Source: Polynucleobacter sp. UB-Tiil-W10
GTDB lineage: Bacteria > Pseudomonadota > Gammaproteobacteria > Burkholderiales > Burkholderiaceae
Direction of reading: 5' to 3'
Assembly (NCBI RefSeq): GCF_018881605.1
Contig: NZ_JACVPZ010000001.1
Span: 682,001 to 746,000 of the forward strand
DNA length: 64,000 nt
The position numbers and the translations under genes were made by a program. Below the pieces are notes generated by a model, which worked only from the letters and a program-made list of their open reading frames with translations, was not told where the DNA came from and did no database searches. Shown piece after piece: positions 17,519 through 25,887 of this stretch (position 1 is its first letter; every line of letters begins with the position of its first letter).

Positions 17519-18608
17519 TCGGCTGAGGCAGGCCATAGCGCCCCAACTGATTTAAAGGTACCCACTTAAGATTTGGACTTAGAAATGTCAGCTCCTTTGA
17601 GCTGGTTGCCTGCCAAATTTGCATCCACAAGCGACGATGCGTAAAGACATGCTTAATTTCTTCCGTCTGTTTTATGGACTTACATGCCTTTGACAGGGCG
17701 GCAAACTTTTCATCAGGCAATGTGGCGGCAAATAATGCTTGCGCAACGATGTCTTCATTCTTTGCACCAAATACTCTGGGCGTCCAAGGCCCTTCCGGTA
17801 AGGACCAAAGACCGCCCCAAATGGCTTTACTTGGGCGCTTTTGCAATAGAACAGAATTTCCCCAACGCATCAGCAACATATTGCAATCAAATTCTGGAGA
17901 CTTTGTCTTGATGGTTTTTTGTGGGAGTAAAAGGACTTGATCGCTTAAATTGGCCTGACAATCTTTTGAGAATGGGCACTTTTTTTCAGAACTGAGACAA
18001 ACTGGTTTACGTGCTGTACACCAAGTGGCACCAAAATCCATTAGTGCCTGCGTATATACCGGCATATCGGCAGGCTTACTTGGCAACAAATCGATTGCCA
18101 AATTCCATAGACGATCATTTACCGCCTTATCTTGTATTAGGCCCTCAATTGCAAATAAACGCGCGAGTATGCGTTTCACATTAGCGTCCAAAATAGGCGC
18201 CCGCTCATGAAAAGCAAAAGCGGCGATAGCACCTGCAGTAGATCGGCCAATACCCTTCAATTGCTCAAGCAAAATCGGATCGCTTGGAAACTTACCGCCA
18301 AACTCTGTCATCACTTGCTTTGCGCAAGCGTGTAGGTTTCTGGCGCGTGAGTAGTAACCCAAACCAGCCCACTCAGCCAATACCTCATCAACATCAGCAG
18401 CAGCTAATTTTTTTACTGTTGGAAATCGCTTCATAAAACGCGGATAGCGCTCAAGGACAGTAGCCACCTGAGTTTGTTGCAACATGATTTCCGAAACCCA
18501 AACTGCATAAGGATCTCGATTGCCCTGCCACGGCAAACCTGAGCGCCCACTGGCGCCATGCCAAGCGATCAACTTTTGTGCAAATGTATTGATCAGCGTT
18601 TTTGACAT
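17463..18608 (-). CDS. mutY: Adenine DNA glycosylase (MutY)
   Basis: Removes adenine mispaired with 8-oxoguanine. Catalytic E40 lies in VSEIMLQQTQ; the helix-hairpin-helix is LKGIGRSTAGAIAAF; the catalytic aspartate is in ILDANVKRIL. A NUDIX-like 8-oxoG-recognition domain fills the C-terminal third. The iron-sulfur cysteines are C197, C204, C211 and C217, spaced C-X6-C-X6-C-X5-C instead of the usual C-X6-C-X2-C-X5-C. I chose the ATG at 18606-18608 (381 aa, starting MSKTLINTF), which overlaps the mutM end by 16 bp; a farther upstream start would add 20 unconserved residues inside mutM. Confidence 0.93.
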   Translation of the reverse strand: MSKTLINTFAQKLIAWHGASGRSGLPWQGNRDPYAVWVSEIMLQQTQVATVLERYPRFMKRFPTVKKLAAADVDEVLAEWAGLGYYSRARNLHACAKQVMTEFGGKFPSDPILLEQLKGIGRSTAGAIAAFAFHERAPILDANVKRILARLFAIEGLIQDKAVNDRLWNLAIDLLPSKPADMPVYTQALMDFGATWCTARKPVCLSSEKKCPFSKDCQANLSDQVLLLPQKTIKTKSPEFDCNMLLMRWGNSVLLQKRPSKAIWGGLWSLPEGPWTPRVFGAKNEDIVAQALFAATLPDEKFAALSKACKSIKQTEEIKHVFTHRRLWMQIWQATSSKELTFLSPNLKWVPLNQLGRYGLPQPIKILLQRLSLVRGDDLKN

Positions 18609-19429
18609 TGGGCACAGAAATAAGTGGAACGTTGGCCCTGCACTATCTGGCTGATAGGTGTTTTGCAAACCTTACATGGCAAGCCTTTGCGGTCATAGAC
18701 TTTGGTTTGGACCATAAAGTGCCCTGGATCACCATCGCTATTCACAAAATCTTTTAATGAGCTCCCGCCGGCATCAATTGCTTTTTTCAGTATCAATCTC
18801 ACCGCTTGCGCTAAACGAGAACACTGTGGTCGAGTGAGCTTACCTGCCGCCTTGGCCGGATGAATGCCCGCCTCAAATAAACTTTCTGAGCAATAAATAT
18901 TGCCAACACCAACAACCGCTTGGCCCGCCAACAGAAACTGCTTTACAGCAATACTACGTTTACGGGATGCTTGATATAAAACCTTTGTACCCATTTCGCC
19001 AGAAAACTCCGGGGAAAATGGTTCCACCCCAAGCTTTTGTAAAAGCGTAAATTTTTCAATCGGCCCTTTTGATTTGGGATGCCATAAGACCGCGCCGAAT
19101 TTTCGTGGGTCATGCAAGCGCAAACTCAACTTGCCAAACTCCAACGTAACGCGGTCATGAATCTTCAATGGATCTGAGCTTGGGAGCGCTCGCAAAGTGC
19201 CTGTCATCCCTAAATGAATGAGCAAATAGCCCGTATCCATTTCTAGTAAAAGATACTTCCCGCGCCTTTCAATGGCATGCACTTTTTGCCCAGGCAAAGT
19301 TTTAGGAAGGCTGGCAGGCACAGGCCAACGCAAGCGTCCATCAATAATCTTGACGGCGCTGACCTTGCGTCCCTCAATATGGGGGGCAATACCTATTCGA
19401 GTGACCTCTACTTCTGGAAGTTCTGGCAT
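18593..19429 (-). CDS. mutM: Formamidopyrimidine-DNA glycosylase (MutM/Fpg)
   Basis: Bifunctional glycosylase/AP lyase for 8-oxoguanine. The mature N-terminus PELPEVEVTR supplies the catalytic proline and Glu. RRGKYLLLEM holds the conserved lysine, AVVGVGNIYCSESLF is the helix-two-turn-helix region, and the C-terminal zinc finger is CKVCKTP..FCAQCQ. At 278 aa the length is standard. It shares a strand with mutY, so two parts of the GO repair system sit together. Confidence 0.96.
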   Translation of the reverse strand: MPELPEVEVTRIGIAPHIEGRKVSAVKIIDGRLRWPVPASLPKTLPGQKVHAIERRGKYLLLEMDTGYLLIHLGMTGTLRALPSSDPLKIHDRVTLEFGKLSLRLHDPRKFGAVLWHPKSKGPIEKFTLLQKLGVEPFSPEFSGEMGTKVLYQASRKRSIAVKQFLLAGQAVVGVGNIYCSESLFEAGIHPAKAAGKLTRPQCSRLAQAVRLILKKAIDAGGSSLKDFVNSDGDPGHFMVQTKVYDRKGLPCKVCKTPISQIVQGQRSTYFCAQCQKR

Positions 19430-19458
19430 AAATGGATTGTAGATTCGCGGATTAGAAT

Positions 19459-20952
19459 GTGCTTATGAGCAAATTAAGACTAAAACCTCTTTTAAAGGCT
19501 TTATTCCTGTCAGCCTTGACTGGTGGAGTCATTTCATCAGCGTACGCCCAATCACAGCCTAATGGATTAGAAACGGGTGAAGCCGTCTTTGAAGTGCTCG
19601 CATCGGAAATCGCCCTTCAGCGAGGTCAGGCCGGCTTGTCCTACAACACCTATCTGGAGATGGCGCGTCAATATAAAGATCCTAGGCTCGCCCAAAGAGC
19701 CATGGAAATTGCGATTGCAGGTGGCTCACCAGATTTAGCCATGGAAGCTGCAAAGACTTGGGACGAACTGTCGCCAATCTCGGAGACCAAACCCAAAGAA
19801 GTCTTGGTGACTCTTTTGATCTTAGGTAACCGTTGGTCAGACTCAATAAAGCCAGCGATTTCCTTGTTGCGCCAACAAACTCCTGCGCAACAAGAAAATA
19901 CCCTTTTGCAATTACAAGCTTTGCTTGCCAAGGCTAAAGATGAGTCTGAAGCCTTACGCGCTTTTTATGAAATCGCCTCCACTGTCAAGATCTCACCCAA
20001 TGATCCTGGATTGCTATACACATACGCCATGTCTGCTGAAAAAGTGGGCCGCATTGATGTGATGGAAAAAATCTTGCGTGAAAATTTACGCAAAAACCCA
20101 AATGACGTCAATTCTCTCAATGCTCTTGGCTATTCATTAGCCGATCGCAATATGAAGTTACCAGAAGCATTTGTGCTAATCAGTAAGGCGCATCAACTTT
20201 CACCAAAGGATAGTTTTATTTTAGACAGCCTAGGGTGGGTAAATTTTCGCCTTGGTAAAAATGCACTTGCATTAGAGCAATTGCAACAAGCATTCACCAT
20301 AAAGCCTGAAGCAGATATTGCAGCCCATACCGGTGAAGTGCTGTGGGTTATGAATCGTCATACCGAAGCCGAAGAGGTGTGGCGCCAGGGACAAAAAATT
20401 GATGCCAATAACCCAACCCTAAAAGAGACTTTAAAACGTCTAAAGCCTGATTGGACAAGAGATGATCAGGCGGCCAAGGGCTCATGGGATGGGCGCTTTG
20501 CCGTCAAGGTGACCGGCTTAACTGACTCACAAAACCAAGGTGGCTCTGGCGGCTTTACCTTGACTCAAGAAGCATTAAAGGATGTTTTAGAGATTCGCAA
20601 TCCTATGGGTGGGTCTATTGCAAAAATTACTATTACCCCAGGCGAGGCTTCGCTTGAACGCGATGGCAAAGTAGTTACTGAAATAGATGCAGACACCTTG
20701 GTGCAAAACACTTTAGGCCTTCCACTGCCAGCGCGTGGACTATCCAACTGGTTAAGAGGCGAAGTGCGCCCTGGTAGCGAAGCAAGTATTGAGAGAAATA
20801 CCGAAGGTCAAGTCAGCAAAATTAGTCAAGATGGCTGGGACCTGGTCTACACATGGAGCAATACTAATCGCCTTGAAAAACTTATCATGACACGCAGTTC
20901 AAACATCGGCTCGATTGATATTCGTCTCGTGTTTGATCGCCCGAATGATTAA
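19459..20952 (+). CDS. TPR-repeat protein fused to an outer-membrane LolB domain
   Basis: The 497-aa protein has a Sec-type signal peptide (LKPLLKALFLSALTGGVISSAYA-QS), then a TPR array over about residues 40-330 (VNSLNALGYSLADRNMKLPEA, DSFILDSLGWVNFRLGKNAL). From about residue 340 there is a complete LolB-like domain: WDGRFAVKV, IRNPMGGS, NTLGLPLPARGLSNWLRG, DGWDLVYTW and the closing IDIRLVFDRP. LolB normally is a separate lipoprotein gene just before ispE. Here it is in frame with the TPR gene and no lipobox cysteine is visible, so the domain is probably periplasmic. Start at 19459 or the second Met two codons later. Confidence 0.85.
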   Translation: MLMSKLRLKPLLKALFLSALTGGVISSAYAQSQPNGLETGEAVFEVLASEIALQRGQAGLSYNTYLEMARQYKDPRLAQRAMEIAIAGGSPDLAMEAAKTWDELSPISETKPKEVLVTLLILGNRWSDSIKPAISLLRQQTPAQQENTLLQLQALLAKAKDESEALRAFYEIASTVKISPNDPGLLYTYAMSAEKVGRIDVMEKILRENLRKNPNDVNSLNALGYSLADRNMKLPEAFVLISKAHQLSPKDSFILDSLGWVNFRLGKNALALEQLQQAFTIKPEADIAAHTGEVLWVMNRHTEAEEVWRQGQKIDANNPTLKETLKRLKPDWTRDDQAAKGSWDGRFAVKVTGLTDSQNQGGSGGFTLTQEALKDVLEIRNPMGGSIAKITITPGEASLERDGKVVTEIDADTLVQNTLGLPLPARGLSNWLRGEVRPGSEASIERNTEGQVSKISQDGWDLVYTWSNTNRLEKLIMTRSSNIGSIDIRLVFDRPND

Positions 20953-20963
20953 ACAAAATAACA

Positions 20964-21842
20964 ATGGTGAACCCTGATCAATTAACCCTTCGTTCGCCAG
21001 CAAAGCTCAATCTTTTTTTGCATATCATCGGACGTAGAGAAGATGGATATCACCTCCTGCAATCGGTCTTTCAACTCATTGATTGGTGCGACACAATCCA
21101 TTTAAAAAGAATTTCTGAAAATGAAGTGCGCCGAATTAATCCAATCCCTGGAGTTCCACCCGAACAAGATTTAGTTGTTCGCGCAGCAAATCTTTTAAAA
21201 GATTTTTGCAAGATTGAAGCTGGTGTTGAAATTAATCTTCAAAAAGAAATCCCAATGGGCGCGGGCATGGGGGGTGGATCCTCTGATGCAGCCACAACAT
21301 TGATTGGTCTTAACTCGCTCTGGAATCTCAATCTCCCCAAAGAAACTCTTTGTGCCCTGGGATTAAAGCTTGGGTCTGATGTCCCATTTTTCATTTTTGG
21401 CCAAAATGCATTTGTTGAAGGTATTGGCGAGAAAATTCAGGCGATTTCCCTCCATATTCCTGAATTTTTGGTCATATTCCCGAATCAGGGCATTGCAACC
21501 GCTAGAATTTTTCAAGACCCCGAATTGACCCGAGATCATGCTCAGATTACAATTGATGGCTTTCTTGCATCGCCCTTGTCATTTCAGTCAAATGACTGTC
21601 AGGCAATAGCGCTGCGGATTTGCCCAGAAGTGAAGCAAGCTTTGGATTGGATTACCCAGGCAGTACCGGGCTCACAGCCCCGAATGTCTGGTTCTGGAAG
21701 TAGCGTTTTTGCAGTCTTAGACCCTAAGACTGACACCGCAACACTAGAAAATCTTCTACAAAATCTTCCTAAAGGGTGGGTAGGTCGAGTTGTTCGGGGG
21801 CTAAATAAAAATCCCGCTTACAATTTGACTTCTTCAGATTGA
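20964..21842 (+). CDS. ispE: 4-diphosphocytidyl-2-C-methyl-D-erythritol kinase
   Basis: GHMP kinase of the MEP isoprenoid pathway. The substrate motif SPAKLNLFLHIIGRREDGYH is at residues ~10-29 and the ATP-binding glycine loop PMGAGMGGGSSDAA near 93-106; the third GHMP motif is RMSGSGSSVFAV. At 292 aa it is of usual size. It starts 11 bp after the TPR-LolB gene, and tRNA-Gln begins 5 bp after its stop, so gene and tRNA are almost certainly on one transcript. Confidence 0.96.
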   Translation: MVNPDQLTLRSPAKLNLFLHIIGRREDGYHLLQSVFQLIDWCDTIHLKRISENEVRRINPIPGVPPEQDLVVRAANLLKDFCKIEAGVEINLQKEIPMGAGMGGGSSDAATTLIGLNSLWNLNLPKETLCALGLKLGSDVPFFIFGQNAFVEGIGEKIQAISLHIPEFLVIFPNQGIATARIFQDPELTRDHAQITIDGFLASPLSFQSNDCQAIALRICPEVKQALDWITQAVPGSQPRMSGSGSSVFAVLDPKTDTATLENLLQNLPKGWVGRVVRGLNKNPAYNLTSSD

Positions 21843-21847
21843 CCTGT

Positions 21848-21924
21848 AGGGGAATCGCCAAGCTGGTTAAGGCACTGGATTTTGATTCCAGCATGCGAAG
21901 GTTCGAATCCTTCTTCCCCTGCCA
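21848..21924 (+). tRNA. tRNA-Gln (anticodon TTG)
   Basis: A 77-nt cloverleaf with the acceptor stem AGGGGAA/TTCCCCT, discriminator G and encoded CCA. The anticodon arm is CTGGA-TTTTGAT-TCCAG with TTG at 21882-21884, and the T arm is GAAGGTTCGAATCCTTC. The position between ispE and prs is conserved in betaproteobacteria. It lies inside the gene run without room for its own promoter, so it is probably processed from the long transcript. Confidence 0.96.
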
Positions 21925-21978
21925 AAGACTGTAGAAACGATAAAGATAACCTTTTGACCCCACCAAACCCTTAAGACT

Positions 21979-22944
21979 ATGTCCTCCACAAACGCAGATT
22001 TATTGACTCTTTTTACAGGCAACGCAAATCCCGTTTTGGCTGAGGCCGTAGCCAAAGAACTTAAGCTCCCAATGGGAAAAGCCTTTGTTGGCCGTTTCTC
22101 TGATGGTGAGATTCAAGTAGAAATTCAAGAAAACGTCCGCGGCAAGAATGTCGTAGTTATCCAATCAACCTGCGCGCCTACAAACGACAGCTTGATGGAA
22201 CTCATGATCATGATTGATGCACTGAAACGAGCTTCTGCAAGTCGCATAACCGCAGTGATTCCTTACTTCGGTTATGCCCGTCAAGACCGCCGCCCGCGTT
22301 CTGCGCGCGTTGCCATTTCTGCTCGCATTGTGGCCAATATGCTTCAGTCAGTTGCAGGTATCGAGCGCGTTTTAACTATGGACCTGCATGCCGATCAAAT
22401 TCAGGGCTTCTTCGATATTCCCGTAGACAACATCTATGCCTCTCCAGTTCTTTTGGCAGACCTAGAAGCGCAGAAAACCAAAAAAGACCTAATCATTGTG
22501 TCTCCAGACATTGGCGGCGTAGTACGCGCCCGTGCAATGGCTAAGCAATTGGGCACTGATTTGGCGATTATTGATAAACGCCGCCCTAAGGCAAACGTAT
22601 CCGAAGTAATGCACCTTATTGGCGAAGTAGAAGGTCGCCATTGCGTCATCATGGATGACATCATCGATACCGGCGGAACCCTCTGTAAAGCTGCTGAAGC
22701 GCTTAAGGAGCGTGGTGCTAAGGGCGTTACCGCCTACTGTACTCATGCCGTGCTCTCGGGCGGTGCTGTAGCCCGTATTGCTGCCTCCGAATTGGATGAG
22801 CTCGTTGTTACTGACACCATTCCCCTGACTCCAGAGGCAATGAAAGTATCTAAAATTCGCCAATTGAGCGTTGCCCCCATCCTCGCTGAAACCCTTTCCC
22901 GCATTAGCAAAGGTGATTCAGTGATGTCGATGTTTGCCGAATAA
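21979..22944 (+). CDS. prs: Ribose-phosphate pyrophosphokinase
   Basis: Makes PRPP from ribose-5-phosphate and ATP for nucleotide, histidine and tryptophan synthesis. The PRPP loop is [18 protein letters not shown] (near residue 218), the flexible catalytic loop includes [12 protein letters not shown], and the metal-binding histidine is in [15 protein letters not shown]. At 321 aa it is close to E. coli Prs (315). A possible terminator hairpin directly follows the stop. Confidence 0.97.
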   Translation: MSSTNADLLTLFTGNANPVLAEAVAKELKLPMGKAFVGRFSDGEIQVEIQENVRGKNVVVIQSTCAPTNDSLMELMIMIDALKRASASRITAVIPYFGYARQDRRPRSARVAISARIVANMLQSVAGIERVLTMDLHADQIQGFFDIPVDNIYASPVLLADLEAQKTKKDLIIVSPDIGGVVRARAMAKQLGTDLAIIDKRRPKANVSEVMHLIGEVEGRHCVIMDDIIDTGGTLCKAAEALKERGAKGVTAYCTHAVLSGGAVARIAASELDELVVTDTIPLTPEAMKVSKIRQLSVAPILAETLSRISKGDSVMSMFAE

Positions 22945-22977
22945 GCCAAAAATCAACGTTTTACCCCGGTTTTTGGC
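22945..22977 (+). terminator. Possible terminator after prs
   Basis: GCCAAAAA (22945-22952) pairs with TTTTTGGC (22970-22977) across a 17-nt loop, followed by a T-rich tract. The stem is AT-rich and the loop long, so termination may be partial before the rplY promoter region. Confidence 0.45.
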
Positions 22978-23018
22978 AGTTTTTAGGCTTTTTTAGGCAA
23001 AAAAGTCCTTTCCCACGA

Positions 23019-23024
23019 TATAAT
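23019..23024 (+). promoter_or_regulatory. Likely -10 element of the rplY promoter
   Basis: A perfect TATAAT lies 57 bp before the rplY start in the prs-rplY gap. No convincing -35 stands at 17 bp; only weak matches are seen upstream. The leader before rplY is about 50 nt. Confidence 0.5.
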
Positions 23025-23080
23025 CGAAGGCTTTTCTGTTTGGTCGCGAACGGAAATTAACCTTAACTAGGGAATTAATC

Positions 23081-23725
23081 ATGAAAGTAGTAGCCTTTGA
23101 AAGAAGCGTACAGGGAACGGGTGCGAGCCGCCGTCTGCGCAATTCCGGAAAAACTCCGGGAATCGTTTACGGTAGTAAAGATCCAGTTTCGGTCATCGAA
23201 CTAGACCATAACGCGTTGTTCCATGCTCTCCGCAAGGAAGCATTCCACTCATCCATTTTGGATTTGGAAATTGATGGCAAGACACAAAAAGTGTTGTTGC
23301 GCGATTACCAAATGCATCCATTTAAGCCATTGGTATTGCACATTGACTTCCAGCGCGTATCCGCGACTGAGAAAGTTCACATGCGCGTTCCATTGCACTT
23401 CACAAATGCTGACACATCAGCTGCTGTGAAATTGCAAGGTGCTGTTATTAGCCACATCCTTACTGAACTCGAAGTTTCATGCTTACCAGCAGACTTGCCA
23501 GAGTTCATTGAGGTGGACTTGTCTAAGATTGAAGTTGGTCATGGCATTCACGCTAAAGACCTTGCATTGCCAAAAGGCGTTTCTTTGGTATTGCATGTTG
23601 AGCAAGAGAACCCAGTTCTTGCTAACGCCCGTATTCCTGCCGTTAAATCTGCTGATACTGAAGCAGCTCCTGCGGCACCAGCTGCGGCAGCTCCTGCGGC
23701 CGATGCAGCAAAGGATAAAGCTTAA
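23081..23725 (+). CDS. rplY: 50S ribosomal protein L25/general stress protein Ctc
   Basis: Binds 5S rRNA. The N-terminal L25 domain ([43 protein letters not shown]) covers about residues 1-95. The C-terminal TL5/CTC beta domain ([37 protein letters not shown]) follows, ending in an alanine/proline-rich tail. At 214 aa it is the long Ctc form, not the 94-aa E. coli L25. The order prs-rplY-pth is widely conserved. Confidence 0.96.
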   Translation: MKVVAFERSVQGTGASRRLRNSGKTPGIVYGSKDPVSVIELDHNALFHALRKEAFHSSILDLEIDGKTQKVLLRDYQMHPFKPLVLHIDFQRVSATEKVHMRVPLHFTNADTSAAVKLQGAVISHILTELEVSCLPADLPEFIEVDLSKIEVGHGIHAKDLALPKGVSLVLHVEQENPVLANARIPAVKSADTEAAPAAPAAAAPAADAAKDKA

Positions 23726-23749
23726 TTATTTAGCTTAATCGCTTTTGTA

Positions 23750-23780
23750 AGAAGGCCCGCGCAAGCGGGCTTTCTTTTTT
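23750..23780 (+). terminator. Rho-independent terminator after rplY
   Basis: AGAAGGCCCGC pairs with GCGGGCTTTCT (11 bp, one G-U) around a GCAA tetraloop, followed by a T run. It ends the prs/rplY transcription unit and lies 60 bp before pth. Confidence 0.88.
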
Positions 23781-23840
23781 CCGCCCCTTCAAGCTCGAAT
23801 TCTTTTTGGCGAAATACTGTTATATCTTTACACTCTCAGC

Positions 23841-24431
23841 ATGACTAAATTAATTGTTGGCCTAGGCAACCCTGGAGACGAACACGAAGCAGATCGGCAC
23901 AATGCTGGCTTCTGGTTTATTGACACCCTAGCAAAACAATTAAACGCTCGCTTTGAATCTGAAAAGCGCTTTCATGGCAAAGTGGCTAAAGCCAAATGGG
24001 AGGGTGAAGATCTTTATTTACTAAAGCCCAGCACCTACATGAACCTCAGCGGGCAATCCGTTGGAGCACTGTGCCGGTTTCATAAAATAGTTCCTGCAGA
24101 TATTTTGGTAGTGCAAGATGAGCTTGATCTCAAGCCGGGTACTGCGCGCTTGAAACTCGGTGGCGGTACTGGTGGCCATAATGGCCTAAAAGATATTCAA
24201 GCCCATTTAAGTACGCCTGATTATTGGCGTTTACGTTTAGGCATTGGCCACCCAAGAGATTTGGCGGGTGATGGGCGTCCTATGGATGTTGCTGATTACG
24301 TATTACGTAGACCACAATTAGCCGAGCAAAAACTCATCGATGCCAGCATTGAAAATGGCTTGCAAATATTGCCGCTCTTTTTAAAAGGTGACACCCAAAC
24401 CGCCATGATGGAGCTGCACTCCAAGGGCTAA
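23841..24431 (+). CDS. pth: Peptidyl-tRNA hydrolase
   Basis: Releases peptides from prematurely dropped peptidyl-tRNA. The N-terminal GLGNPGDEHEADRHNAGFW contains the catalytic H20 and N10; KPSTYMNLSGQSVG and DELDLKPGTARLKLGGGTGGHNGLKDI carry the other substrate-binding residues. At 196 aa its length is typical. It converges on the ferredoxin gene. Confidence 0.97.
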   Translation: MTKLIVGLGNPGDEHEADRHNAGFWFIDTLAKQLNARFESEKRFHGKVAKAKWEGEDLYLLKPSTYMNLSGQSVGALCRFHKIVPADILVVQDELDLKPGTARLKLGGGTGGHNGLKDIQAHLSTPDYWRLRLGIGHPRDLAGDGRPMDVADYVLRRPQLAEQKLIDASIENGLQILPLFLKGDTQTAMMELHSKG

Positions 24432-24452
24432 GTACTGAACTAAGCTGCTCAG

Positions 24453-24722
<270 letters not shown>

Positions 24723-24735
24723 TTACTTACCAATC

Positions 24736-25233
24736 TCACTCTTTATTCTGAGTGCCAGAAGCAATTTTCTTGACTAGCCATTTTTCCACTGATGGAAAAA
24801 CAAATTTACTTACATCGCCACCCATCGAAGCAATCTCACGCACAAAGGTGCCAGAAATAAATTGATATTGATCGGATGGGGTCAAGAACAAAGTTTCAAC
24901 ATCCGGAAGCAAGTAGCGGTTCATGCCAGCCATTTGAAACTCATATTCAAAATCGGAGACCGCACGCAAACCGCGGACAATCACGCGCGCATTATGCTCA
25001 CGTGCGAAATCTTTTAATAAACCAGTAAAGCCAACGACTTTCACATTGGGGTAGTGACCAAGCACTTCCTTCGCAATATCAATGCGCTCTTCCAAACTAA
25101 AGAATGGGCGCTTACTACGACTATCCGCAACGCCCACAATCAACTCTTTGAAAATGCTCGATGCGCGACGCACCAAATCCTCATGGCCACGAGTAAATGG
25201 ATCAAATGTTCCAGGGTATACAGCAACTGTCAT
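24736..25233 (-). CDS. coaD: Phosphopantetheine adenylyltransferase
   Basis: Transfers AMP to 4'-phosphopantetheine in coenzyme A synthesis. The nucleotidyltransferase motif [17 protein letters not shown] holds H17; [20 protein letters not shown] and the C-terminal [20 protein letters not shown] are family hallmarks. At 165 aa it is full length. It lies 36 bp downstream of rsmD, an order common in proteobacteria. Confidence 0.96.
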   Translation of the reverse strand: MTVAVYPGTFDPFTRGHEDLVRRASSIFKELIVGVADSRSKRPFFSLEERIDIAKEVLGHYPNVKVVGFTGLLKDFAREHNARVIVRGLRAVSDFEYEFQMAGMNRYLLPDVETLFLTPSDQYQFISGTFVREIASMGGDVSKFVFPSVEKWLVKKIASGTQNKE

Positions 25234-25269
25234 AACGTTCCTAAGGCTTTATCGGCTACAGGCAAGAGT

Positions 25270-25887
25270 TTAGCCCCTTCCACTCCGAAATAGACAGGCT
25301 TTTACTTGACCGGCCTCTAAGTACTTTCCACAATGCCAGTCCGGCAGTAGGGCTTCTACCTCCTCACGGAGGCGGCTAGAGGGAAATTCCACATAAATAC
25401 CGCCGCCTGAGGAGTCATCGCATACCCTGCCAGCCTCAATTACCGCACGATCTAATAGGCTTGAATCCTGAAATGGAGGATCAATAAAAATTAAATTACT
25501 AGAGTGGTCGGCCTGCTGTTTCAAAAATTCAAGGCTATCTCGCTGCAAGATTTCTACTTGCCCAGCGGCTGGAGATGACTGTAATGCAGAAAAATTAGTA
25601 CTTAAATTTGCACAAGCCTTTTTATCCTTCTCAAGCAACACTACTAAGATGGCGCCCCTTGAGGCAGCTTCAAATCCTAAGGCGCCGGTACCCGCAAAAA
25701 GATCTAAGCAACGCAAACCCGTTAAATCCTGTCCCAACCAATTAAACAAAGTTTCACGGATACGATCGGTTGTAGGCCTTAATCCGGGAAGATCCAGAAC
25801 GGTTAATAACCGACTTCTCCAGTTACCGCCAATGATCCGAACCTTCTTTGGTAGCTCAGCTTTTAGATTCTTGATGGGTTTATTTAT
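25270..25887 (-). CDS. rsmD: 16S rRNA (guanine(966)-N2)-methyltransferase RsmD; no canonical start codon
   Basis: SAM-dependent methyltransferase of 16S rRNA. Conserved parts, in order, are VRIIGGNWRSR, GLRPTTDRIRETLFNWLG, SAM motif I CLDLFAGTGALGFEA and the catalytic NLIFIDPPF. The first ATG/GTG/TTG in frame is a TTG at 25747-25749, which would cut off the first two conserved blocks. Between an in-frame TGA (25975-25977) and that TTG there is none. The frame is -1 to the upstream M16 gene and meets it at an A7 run beside that gene's TAA. Entry may be by -1 frameshift at A-AAA-AAA or by a rare start (ATA 25885-25887, ATC 25873-25875, ATT). The upstream boundary given is the ATA and is uncertain. 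Confidence 0.8.
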   Translation of the reverse strand: MNKPIKNLKAELPKKVRIIGGNWRSRLLTVLDLPGLRPTTDRIRETLFNWLGQDLTGLRCLDLFAGTGALGFEAASRGAILVVLLEKDKKACANLSTNFSALQSSPAAGQVEILQRDSLEFLKQQADHSSNLIFIDPPFQDSSLLDRAVIEAGRVCDDSSGGGIYVEFPSSRLREEVEALLPDWHCGKYLEAGQVKACLFRSGRG

